The translations under genes and the position numbers were made by a program. From Vulcanimicrobiota bacterium (GTDB taxonomy: Bacteria > Vulcanimicrobiota > Vulcanimicrobiia > Vulcanimicrobiales > Vulcanimicrobiaceae), in contig PMSI01000001.1 of NCBI GenBank assembly GCA_003168375.1, positions 496,001-560,000 of the forward strand: a stretch of 64,000 nt of DNA, read 5' to 3'. Below, one piece after another: positions 55,097 to 62,290 of the stretch. The notes below the pieces were generated by a model, which worked only from the letters and a program-made list of their open reading frames with translations, was not told the DNA's origin and did not search any database. Position 1 is the first letter of the stretch. The number at the start of each line of letters is the position of its first letter.

Positions 55097-56753
55097 GGTG
55101 CGTATCTTGAATCCCCGGGAGGGAGACCCTTGCCGCGCGGCCGTTCTCGCGCTCGTCCTCACCGCCTCGCTCGCGGCGTGCGCCCGGCAGCCGCAGGGCG
55201 GCGGCACCGCGCCGGCGACCGGCGCGACGCTGATCGTTGCGCAGCAGCGCGAGCCCGCTTCGCTGAACCCGGCGCTCGAGAACGGGACTTCTTCGACCGA
55301 GTGGGGCGAGCTGCTGTTCCAGTACCTGGTGAAGTACGACGATCGCGGGACGCTGATCGGCGACGCGGCGACCGAGGTGCCGACGCCGCAGAACGGCGGG
55401 ATCAGCCGCGACGGCCGCACGATCACCTACCATCTCCGCCGCGGCCTGCGCTTCGCCGACGGTGCGCCGCTGACGGCGCGCGACTGCGTGTACTCGATCG
55501 ACGCGATCAACGATCCGGCGAACCGGCCGCAGACGCGCTTTGGTTACGATGTCGTGCGCAAGGCCGAGGCACCCGACGACGGCACGCTCGTGCTTCACCT
55601 CAAGCGCCCGTTCGCGCCGCTGATCGTCCTGGTGCTCGCGCCGCAAGGGTTCCCGATTCTGCCCGCCCACCTGCTCGCGAAGCTGCCGAACTTCAACGAG
55701 GTTCCGTTCGACTCGGCGCCGATCGGTTCGGGGCCGTACGTGGTGACGAAGTGGACGCGCGGCGACCGCGTCGCGCTGCGCGCGAACCCGTACTATTACC
55801 GCGGCAAGCCGAAGATCGAGCGGATCGACATCCGCTTCGTCCCCGACCCGAACACCGCGATGAACCTGCTGCGCACGAAAGAGGCCGGCGGCTACTTCTC
55901 CGACCAGGATTTCGGAGACTATCCGCTCCTGCGGCGGATCGAGGGGATGCGCACGACCAGCACGCCGATGAACGCGGTCGGCGCGATCATCTTCAACACA
56001 CAGGATCCCGTGACGCGCGACGCGCGCGTCCGCCGTGCGCTCGCCGCCGCGCTCGACATCCCGTCGATGATGGCGAAGGCGTACCGCGGCGCGGTCGGCA
56101 CGCGCGAGGCCGGTCGCGGCCTCTTCATCTGGGCGTACGATCCGAAGGCGTACCCGGACGTGCGCTACGATCCGCCGCGAGCGCGCGCGCTGCTCGACGC
56201 CGCCGGCTGGAAACCCGGCGCCGACGGCGTGCGCAGCAAGGACGGCCGGGCGCTGGAGGTGCTGCTGATCATCCAGGCCGCGACGCCGGGCGACGCGCTC
56301 ATCGGGAACGCGATCGCGCAGTACGAGAAGGCCGTCGGGGCGCTGGTAACGCTCAAGGCGTTCAACGTCACGCAGTTCGTCGCGCCGGTGGACCAGGGCG
56401 GTCCGGTGTACGGCGGTAAGTTTGGGATGGCACTCTACTCGTTCGTCAACGGAGACGATCCGGACACGACCGATCAGTTCAGCTGCGCGAACGTGCCGCC
56501 GCACGGCTACAACAAGTCACGGTTCTGCGATCCGCGCGTCGATGCGCTGCTCGCGCGCGGCCAGCGCAGCTACGACACCGCGCAACGGAAAGCGGCCTAC
56601 GCGCAGCTGCAGGCGATCCTGTACGCGCAGATGCCGATCGTGCTGATGTACCAGCGCCCCGAACTCGACACGTTCACCGAGCGACTGCGGCACCAGACGA
56701 CGTCGCTCTCGACCGCGTGGTGGAACGCCGGCGCGTGGGAACTGGCTCCCTAG
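55095..56753 (+). CDS. Peptide/nickel-type ABC substrate-binding lipoprotein (SBP_bac_5)
   Basis: Extracytoplasmic binding protein of about 552 residues. The signal ends in a lipobox LAAC (Cys about residue 29). Cluster-C SBP landmarks include REPASLNPALENG, GGISRDGRTITYHLRRGLRFADGAPLTARDCVYSI, FDSAPIGSGPYVVTKW, RALAAALDIPSMM and YAQLQAILYAQMPIVLMYQRPELD. It would deliver peptides or similar oligomers to an ABC permease, none of which is in the window. The ATG overlaps the divergent ubiX start by 2 bases; GTG one codon later is equally possible. Confidence 0.9.
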   Translation: MVRILNPREGDPCRAAVLALVLTASLAACARQPQGGGTAPATGATLIVAQQREPASLNPALENGTSSTEWGELLFQYLVKYDDRGTLIGDAATEVPTPQNGGISRDGRTITYHLRRGLRFADGAPLTARDCVYSIDAINDPANRPQTRFGYDVVRKAEAPDDGTLVLHLKRPFAPLIVLVLAPQGFPILPAHLLAKLPNFNEVPFDSAPIGSGPYVVTKWTRGDRVALRANPYYYRGKPKIERIDIRFVPDPNTAMNLLRTKEAGGYFSDQDFGDYPLLRRIEGMRTTSTPMNAVGAIIFNTQDPVTRDARVRRALAAALDIPSMMAKAYRGAVGTREAGRGLFIWAYDPKAYPDVRYDPPRARALLDAAGWKPGADGVRSKDGRALEVLLIIQAATPGDALIGNAIAQYEKAVGALVTLKAFNVTQFVAPVDQGGPVYGGKFGMALYSFVNGDDPDTTDQFSCANVPPHGYNKSRFCDPRVDALLARGQRSYDTAQRKAAYAQLQAILYAQMPIVLMYQRPELDTFTERLRHQTTSLSTAWWNAGAWELAP

Positions 56754-56759
56754 CGCGCG

Positions 56760-57128
56760 CTACGCGTCGCCTTCGTGTTCCGGCGGATCCTCGAGCGTGA
56801 TGGGACCCTCGAACACTTCGAGGATCTCGCTGCCGGCGATTACAACCGCATCGCGTTCCTTGTCGACGATCGCTTCGCTCACTTCGAGCCATGCGATCGG
56901 ACCGTCGTCCTCTTCCCTCTCGCCCGGCGCGAGGTACGCGAACTCGAGCAGCCCGACGGCGGCTAGCGCGTCAACGATCGCCGCCGCGGGACCGAGCGCC
57001 TCGCCGCGCGCCGATTCGTCGCCCTCGTCGACCTTGCGGAGAATCGAGCGGAGCTCTTCCGAGAGGTGCTTCGCCACCTCAGCGTGGTCGAGCGGATCGG
57101 CTTGCGTCTGGGTATCGTCGTGGTTCAC
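56760..57128 (-). CDS. Acidic hypothetical protein
   Basis: Small acidic protein of 122 residues, GTG start at 57128. It begins with a polar segment (NHDDTQTQADPLDHAEVAKHL), a charged helix (EELRSILRKVDEGDESARGE) and an Ala-rich helix (AAAIVDALAAVGLLEFAYLAPGER), then ends in an acidic strand-rich tail (VIAGSEILEVFEGPITLEDPPEHEGD). No signal peptide or metal motif is visible. It converges with the SBP gene. I do not recognise a family. Confidence 0.55.
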   Translation of the reverse strand: MNHDDTQTQADPLDHAEVAKHLSEELRSILRKVDEGDESARGEALGPAAAIVDALAAVGLLEFAYLAPGEREEDDGPIAWLEVSEAIVDKERDAVVIAGSEILEVFEGPITLEDPPEHEGDA

Positions 57129-57273
57129 GCAGCCCGCCTTCGAGGCCGTATGCGGAAAAGCATCGCCACGGCAAGCCCTCGCTCGCTCGCCCCTTTTTGC
57201 CCGGCCGTGAGTTTGGCAGGGGATTCTTTGCGGCACAGAGTACGGGGCGTCAATCCCTCTGATCGGAGCACCC

Positions 57274-57885
57274 GTGGACGTCACCCGCGCGATCGCCGAC
57301 CTCGACGAAGTCCGCTCCCGCCTCGCCTCCGTCCAGCGCTTCCGCGGCCTCTCCGGCCCCGCCGCGCTTGCCAGCGGCGTCGGAGCGCTCGGCACCGGGC
57401 TGGTGCAGCTTGCAATCGTCCCCGCTCCGCACGGGAGCGAGGACGCCGGCCGGTATGTCGCGATCTGGATCGCCTGCCTGGGCTTCGCGCTGGCATTGAA
57501 CTACGGCGCCGTCGCGGTGTGGCTGGTCCGGAACTGGTCGTCGCGGACCCGGACCGAGCTGCGGACCGCCGCGATCTCGATCGTCCCCTCGATCTCGGCC
57601 GGCGGCGCGTTCACCGCGGCACTGCTGGTGCGGGGCGAGATCGGCCTGCTGCCGGGTACGTGGGGCCTGTGCTACGGTCTGGGCCTGGTCTCGGCGCGGT
57701 CGATGCTCCCGCGCGGCGTAATTCCGATCGCGATCGCCTTCGCGGCGACCGGCGCGACGCTGCTGTTCGCTCCGGCGACGAACGCGCTGGCATGGTGGGT
57801 CATGCCGCTCACCTTCGGCTTCGGGCAGATCGCGATCGGACTGCTCATCGTGCGCGACCAGGGCGCGCGAGCGGCGCGCCCGTGA
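57274..57885 (+). CDS. Hypothetical multi-pass membrane protein
   Basis: Protein of 203 residues, GTG start at 57274. An N-terminal helix (VTRAIADLDEVRSRLASVQRF) precedes about five membrane segments between residues 30 and 195, each separated by short loops. The family is unknown to me. Its stop overlaps the GTG start of a small winged-helix regulator (GTGA), an arrangement common for membrane proteins paired with a regulator in streptomycete and related genomes. Upstream, about 145 bases carry no gene and no promoter I would call. Confidence 0.6.
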   Translation: MDVTRAIADLDEVRSRLASVQRFRGLSGPAALASGVGALGTGLVQLAIVPAPHGSEDAGRYVAIWIACLGFALALNYGAVAVWLVRNWSSRTRTELRTAAISIVPSISAGGAFTAALLVRGEIGLLPGTWGLCYGLGLVSARSMLPRGVIPIAIAFAATGATLLFAPATNALAWWVMPLTFGFGQIAIGLLIVRDQGARAARP

Positions 57886-58247
57886 ACGCGAACCACGATG
57901 CGCCGTACGCCTTCCCCGGGCTCGAACGGATCTTCCACGAACGCGGCCGGCTCGCCGTGTGCGCGTGCCTCGTCGCCAACCCCGACGGGATGCGCTTCAC
58001 CGATCTGCAGGACGCGTGCGGTTTGACCGACGGTAACTTGAACCGCCATCTCCACGCGCTGGCCGAGGTCGGCGTAGTCACCAGCGAACGCGTGCGCGGC
58101 CACGGGCGGCCGACGACGATCGTGCGCATCACCGAAGACGGTCGGACGCGTTTCCTCTCGTACGTCGACGAGCTCGAAGCAGTGGTGCGCGGCGTCCAAC
58201 AGCGCACCGACTCGCCGTCGTCGTCGCGTCTGGCTCAGCAGTCATGA
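57882..58247 (+). CDS. Small winged-helix transcription regulator
   Basis: Protein of 121 residues with a winged-helix fold: LERIFHERGRLAVCACLVANPDGMRFTDLQDACGLTDGNLNRHLHALAEVGVVTSERVRGHGRPTTIVRITEDGRTRF. This is the MarR/PadR-like HTH pattern of short transcription regulators often annotated winged helix DNA-binding protein. The GTG start overlaps the membrane-protein stop, and its own stop overlaps the uppS start (ATGA), so all three are coupled. It may control the membrane protein or its own operon; no operator could be identified. Confidence 0.85.
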   Translation: MNANHDAPYAFPGLERIFHERGRLAVCACLVANPDGMRFTDLQDACGLTDGNLNRHLHALAEVGVVTSERVRGHGRPTTIVRITEDGRTRFLSYVDELEAVVRGVQQRTDSPSSSRLAQQS

Positions 58248-58963
58248 TCGAACGCGCACCGGTTACGACGGGCAGACCGCGCCACATCGCGATCATCATG
58301 GACGGCAACCGCCGTTGGGCCCGCACGCACGGGCTGCCGGCACTCGAAGGCCATCGGCGCGGCATCGCGGCGCTGGAACGCGCGGTCGACGCCGGGCTGC
58401 GCACCGGGATCGCGATGCTGACCGTCTACGCGTTCAGCGAGGAGAACTGGAGCCGCGAGCGCGGCGAGGTGTTCGGCCTGTTCGGGCTCGCCGAGTCGTT
58501 CGCGCGCGAGAAGGCGGCGGAGCTTGCGGCGCGCGGCGTGCGCGTGCGCATCATCGGGCGGCGCGACCGGCTGCCGCGCGGCGTCGTCGAGGCGTTTCGC
58601 ACGCTCGAAACGCGCACCGCCGGCGGAACCGCGATGCTGCTCACCATCGCCGTCGACTACGGCGCGCGCACCGAGCTGCGCGACGCATGCCGCGCGCTCG
58701 CGCGCGAGGTCGCGGACGGCCGCATCGCTCCGGAACAGATCGACGAAGCCGCGATCGCGGCGAAGTTGTGGACCGCCGGCCTGCCCGATCCCGATCTCGT
58801 CGTGCGCACCGGTGGCGAGCTGCGGCTATCGAACTTCCTGCTGTACCAAAGCGCGTACGCGGAGCTGTGGTCGACGCCCGAGCCCTGGCCCGAGTTCGAC
58901 GGCGCGACGCTCGACCGCGCGGTCGACGCGTTCACGTCGCGCGAACGCCGGTACGGCCGCTAG
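58244..58963 (+). CDS. uppS: Undecaprenyl diphosphate synthase
   Basis: Cis-prenyltransferase making the C55 carrier lipid for peptidoglycan and other surface polymers. The 239 residues carry HIAIIMDGNRRWARTHG (catalytic Asp and Arg), GHRRGIAALERAVDAG, LTVYAFSEENWSR, TIAVDYGARTEL and LVVRTGGELRLSNFLLYQSAYAELWST with a terminal RERRYGR. All signature motifs are intact. The start forms an ATGA overlap with the small regulator gene. Such coupling of uppS with a regulator and a membrane protein is unusual but needs no special interpretation. Confidence 0.95.
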   Translation: MIERAPVTTGRPRHIAIIMDGNRRWARTHGLPALEGHRRGIAALERAVDAGLRTGIAMLTVYAFSEENWSRERGEVFGLFGLAESFAREKAAELAARGVRVRIIGRRDRLPRGVVEAFRTLETRTAGGTAMLLTIAVDYGARTELRDACRALAREVADGRIAPEQIDEAAIAAKLWTAGLPDPDLVVRTGGELRLSNFLLYQSAYAELWSTPEPWPEFDGATLDRAVDAFTSRERRYGR

Positions 58964-58987
58964 CGCAAGCCGCCGAGGCGCCGCGGA

Positions 58988-61018
58988 TCAGTCGTAGAAC
59001 AGCAGCGCTTCGCCGTCGTCGACGACGAACGGAACGGCGCGCGCCGGCGTCACCGCGATCGCGGTGCCGGACGCGCGGACGCGCGACCACGATCCGGCGA
59101 AACGCCAGACGGACTCGCGCTCCGCGCCGATCGCGTATGCGACGTTGCCGTCCGCCGCACCGATGTCGCTGAAGCAGCAGCCGGTCACGGTCCAGCCCGA
59201 GCCGGACCATTGCGACGCGTTGCCGCGACGGTCGACGATCCAGATCCCGCCGTCTGCCGACGCCGCGATCCGCTGCGCCGATCCAGGCTGCGCGACCCAG
59301 CCGCCGCCGTTGTTCTCGAGAATTCCGCCGGCCGGCGTGACGACCCAGACGTCATCGCCGGCGCCGGGGAAGGCGCTGCCTGCGGCGATGTCCGACGCGC
59401 AGCAGCCCAGCGACGTCCACCCGTTCGAGGGGTCGTACGTCCACAGCTTGCCCTCGCGGGTGACGGCGTACGGCGCTCCGTTCGGTGAGAGCGCGAGGCG
59501 CGCAGGTCGCCCGGGTACGCTGACCGGCAGCCACGATCCAAAGGCGTAGCGCAAGACGCGGCCGTCGTCGTTCACGACCCAGAGCGCGGTATCGTTGACG
59601 GCGACTTCGACCGCGCTCTTCGCGAGCGAGCGCCACTGTGTCGCAGTGCCGCCGAAGGCGCGCGTCCCGTTCGGTGTGCCCATCCCGGTCGGACCGTCGT
59701 ATCCCGGGCCGGCGGTGCAGAAGTAAACCGGCGTACACGTGCCGGTCGCGGGTCCCTGCGTGATGTCGTTCAAAGCGTGCGGGTGCGCGTACACCGACGC
59801 CGCGCCGGTCATCGACGAAGGGTTGCCGCCGAGCGCGAAGAGCCCGGCGATGATCGGCGTCGAGGCACTGGTGCCGCCGACGACGCCCCAGCCGCCGGCC
59901 GGGATATCGGCCGAGTCGTACACCGCCAGTCCGTCGGCGGTAGCGGAGACGTCGCTGCTCAAGCGATGCCGGCACGCGCCGCTCTGCCATGACGGTTTGT
60001 CGAACAGCACACTACAACCGCCACCCGATCCGCTCCACGCGATCTCGTCCCATCCGCGCGCGTTCGATGTCGAGAAGCCGAGTTGCGTTCCGCCGACCGC
60101 GACGACATCGGGAATGCCGGCTGGGAATGGTGCACCGGCGTCCGGCGGCGCCAGCTGCAACTCGTCGAAACCGAAATCACCGGTCGCCGCGGTGATGACG
60201 ATTCCGGGGTGCCGGTAGGCGGGTGCGAACGCGGTCATCGGCGGATCGCCGGGGCTTGCAAACGGGTCGACTTCCGGACCGTAGTAGCTGTTGCTGATCG
60301 CCTGCGCGCCCGTCGACGCCGCGGTATTCTCGGCGACCGCGAGATCGCTGAAGAAATCAGAGTTCGACTCGACGAGGACGATCTTGCAGTTCGGACAGGT
60401 CGCCGAAACCGCTTCGACGTCGAGCGCCTCCTCGAGCGTCCAGCCGGTGCCGGCGCCGGACGTCGGGTAGTTGCGCTGCTGCCCCCGCGCGTTGACCTTC
60501 TTGAAGCAGCCGTTCTGCGTCGTGCACGGCGGTAGCCCGAAGAACGCACGATAGACCGCGAGATCGGCCTCGACGGTCGGCGAGTCGAAGGCGTCGACGA
60601 TCGCGATCGTCATCCCGGCGCCGACGGCAGGGTCGAACGGAAGGCCGTACGCGGAGACCAGATCGATCGGCCAATAGCCGAAGTTCGGCGCCGTGTCGGC
60701 CGGCAGCGAGCTTGTCCGCCGCACGCCGTTCGCGCTGCGCGTGGCGTGGACCGGCGCGCCGCTGAGCGGCACGACCGCGGCACACGAAGCACGCCCGCCG
60801 CCCGGCGGCGCGCAGACCTGCTGATAGGAGGCGCCGTTGATCGTTAGCGTTTTGCGCGCGCCGGCGGCCGGGCCGGTCGCGCCGGGCACCCCGCCGGCAG
60901 ACGGGACAACCGAATGACGGCCTCCGCCGCCGGAACATCCGGCGAGGAGCGCGACGAGAAGTCCAGCTCCGAAGAGCGCGCCGCACCGCATGCTGCGGTT
61001 CATCGCGATCGTGGTCAT
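58988..61018 (-). CDS. Sedolisin-type (S53) peptidase lipoprotein with C-terminal propeller-like repeats
   Basis: Exported protein of 676 residues with a lipobox LLAGC (Cys at about 28). The catalytic dyad-plus-Ser of sedolisins is present: E196 and D200 in LEEALDVE, the oxyanion Asp in ATGDFG and S384 in VVGGTSASTP. The usual long N-terminal propeptide is short or missing (about 80 residues between signal and domain). After about residue 470, repeats such as TSLGCCASDIAAGSAFPGAGDDVWVV and TVTGCCFSDIGAADGNVAYAIG suggest a tectonin-like beta-propeller. It probably digests proteins at low pH outside the cell, with the propeller binding a surface ligand. Confidence 0.85.
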   Translation of the reverse strand: MTTIAMNRSMRCGALFGAGLLVALLAGCSGGGGRHSVVPSAGGVPGATGPAAGARKTLTINGASYQQVCAPPGGGRASCAAVVPLSGAPVHATRSANGVRRTSSLPADTAPNFGYWPIDLVSAYGLPFDPAVGAGMTIAIVDAFDSPTVEADLAVYRAFFGLPPCTTQNGCFKKVNARGQQRNYPTSGAGTGWTLEEALDVEAVSATCPNCKIVLVESNSDFFSDLAVAENTAASTGAQAISNSYYGPEVDPFASPGDPPMTAFAPAYRHPGIVITAATGDFGFDELQLAPPDAGAPFPAGIPDVVAVGGTQLGFSTSNARGWDEIAWSGSGGGCSVLFDKPSWQSGACRHRLSSDVSATADGLAVYDSADIPAGGWGVVGGTSASTPIIAGLFALGGNPSSMTGAASVYAHPHALNDITQGPATGTCTPVYFCTAGPGYDGPTGMGTPNGTRAFGGTATQWRSLAKSAVEVAVNDTALWVVNDDGRVLRYAFGSWLPVSVPGRPARLALSPNGAPYAVTREGKLWTYDPSNGWTSLGCCASDIAAGSAFPGAGDDVWVVTPAGGILENNGGGWVAQPGSAQRIAASADGGIWIVDRRGNASQWSGSGWTVTGCCFSDIGAADGNVAYAIGAERESVWRFAGSWSRVRASGTAIAVTPARAVPFVVDDGEALLFYD

Positions 61019-61073
61019 GAGCCACCACCAAACCAGCGCTATTCGGCGAATCGCAAGGCGATCGCCGGGATGG

Positions 61074-61089
61074 GGGTTCGACCGAACCC
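61074..61089. promoter_or_regulatory. Palindrome upstream of sedolisin gene
   Basis: A 16-base near-perfect palindrome, GGGTTCG-AC-CGAACCC, lies 56 bases before the sedolisin start and 62 bases after the RES gene's stop. It could be an operator for the peptidase gene or a transcription-end hairpin for the toxin-antitoxin operon. No U-tract follows. The rest of this 132-base gap shows nothing else. Confidence 0.3.
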
Positions 61090-61150
61090 TCCCCTTGCTG
61101 CGTTTGTGCCGCCGCCGCCCGCTCGATTCCTTGGGTCAAAAGTCCTTGGG

Positions 61151-61810
61151 TTACAGGTGGTGTCGCGTCACGACTGCGTACGACGGGATTTCCGTGCCGT
61201 CCCACTCGAGCGACAGCTCCGTTGCATCGTCCCGAACCGTGCGGATACTCCGAGGGCGAAAGACGGCATAGCACACGCCGGCCGGATGCCGGACGCTGTC
61301 GTACACGACGACATCCTTGCCGGCCGCGCGCAGCTTCTCTCCGACGGCTTGCCCTGCCCGATAGTCGGCAGGATGGTAGATCATCGGATCGACACCGGGC
61401 GCGGAGCGGCGCTGATCGACGTGCCCCTCGTGTCTCAGCTCGAGCACGACCGCCACGCGCGGAACAGCCTGTGCCCCTGCGCCGGAGGCGCGAAGCTTCG
61501 CGGCAGCGTGATACGCGGACTCGCGCACTGCCGTCTCCAAGGCGTTCGCGACGTACAAGACTCCGAACGTTCCGGGTGAAAACCGGCTCGGACTCAGCCA
61601 AAAGAACGGGGCCATCACGACCGCGGCATGTGCACCCAAGTAGCGATCGCTTTCCGGAACGAGCACGATCGCGCGCGCCGCCTCACGTGCAATCGGGTCG
61701 GTCATCCCGCGAAGGGCGATCAACTCTTCAAGATCAGCTGGGTCATCCACGAGTTCTGCGAGAGCGGACAAACCCGGGCGTGGGTCGGCGACCACACGAT
61801 GGACCGTCAC
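61151..61810 (-). CDS. RES-domain toxin
   Basis: Probable NAD+-degrading toxin of the RES family, 219 residues. Characteristic parts are VHRVV near the N-terminus, SRFSPGTFGVLYVANALETAVRESAYH (R, Y, E of the active site), and PRVAVVLELRHEGHVDQR. RES toxins (as MbcT in Mycobacterium) break down NAD+ and are neutralised by Xre/DUF2384 antitoxins. The GTG start forms a GTGA overlap with the antitoxin stop. The longer reading frame upstream is antisense shadow. The toxin is therefore translationally coupled to its antitoxin. Confidence 0.9.
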   Translation of the reverse strand: MTVHRVVADPRPGLSALAELVDDPADLEELIALRGMTDPIAREAARAIVLVPESDRYLGAHAAVVMAPFFWLSPSRFSPGTFGVLYVANALETAVRESAYHAAAKLRASGAGAQAVPRVAVVLELRHEGHVDQRRSAPGVDPMIYHPADYRAGQAVGEKLRAAGKDVVVYDSVRHPAGVCYAVFRPRSIRTVRDDATELSLEWDGTEIPSYAVVTRHHL

Positions 61811-62193
61811 AAACCCTGTCGCGCAGCACCGAGATAGCGACGCACGTCGACGATATCTCCGACATTTCCAGCGAGAAGGCGACGCAGCGGAGGGTCTCCG
61901 CCGAAATCCGCATTGGGCCGCCGGATCCACTCGTCCGCCGCCGGTCCCGCGCCGAAGAAGGCCCGAATGTCCTCATAGATACCGATCAGCAGCGAGATGC
62001 GTTCGAGCGTGTCGCGCTGGATCGGCCGGGTCTCTTCGCCCGCGCCGCCGGACTTTGCCCAACGGTACACGGTCCGCTCAGAGCGCCCGAGCAGCAGCGC
62101 CCGTTGTGGCATGTCCAGCACCCAACGGTCCGCGATGCGATTGAAGGCGGTGATCGCCACCCGCGCCGACGGAGGTGCAAGAAGGGTTGACAT
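61807..62193 (-). CDS. Xre/MbcA/ParS-family antitoxin
   Basis: Antitoxin of 128 residues. An N-terminal helix-turn-helix (about 12-55, ITAFNRIADRWVLDMPQRALLLGRSERTVYRWAKSG) precedes the DUF2384-type toxin-binding domain, which ends RRPNADFGGDPPLRRLLAGNVGDIVDVRRYLGAARQG, the classic MbcA/ParS signature. The first codon lies where transcription is predicted to begin, so the mRNA may be leaderless. It probably represses its own promoter, shown by an inverted repeat over the -35. Confidence 0.92.
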   Translation of the reverse strand: MSTLLAPPSARVAITAFNRIADRWVLDMPQRALLLGRSERTVYRWAKSGGAGEETRPIQRDTLERISLLIGIYEDIRAFFGAGPAADEWIRRPNADFGGDPPLRRLLAGNVGDIVDVRRYLGAARQGL

Positions 62194-62229
62194 ATGACGA
62201 TAATAAGCCAATTTAATGACACTAGTCAA
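62193..62229 (-). promoter_or_regulatory. Toxin-antitoxin promoter, probably leaderless
   Basis: On the minus strand, -35 TTGACT (62224-62229) and -10 TATTAT (62200-62205) are 18 bases apart. The first base expected to be transcribed is at about 62193, the A of the antitoxin ATG, so the transcript would have no 5' leader. An inverted repeat TGAC-TAGT-GTCA overlaps the -35 and could bind the Xre antitoxin. The region is clearly AT-richer than its surroundings. Confidence 0.65.
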
Positions 62230-62290
62230 CCCCGGCTCGGACGACGGAAGCAGGTGCGTCCTGGCCCGTGGCGTGGTATGATTGGTCCTT

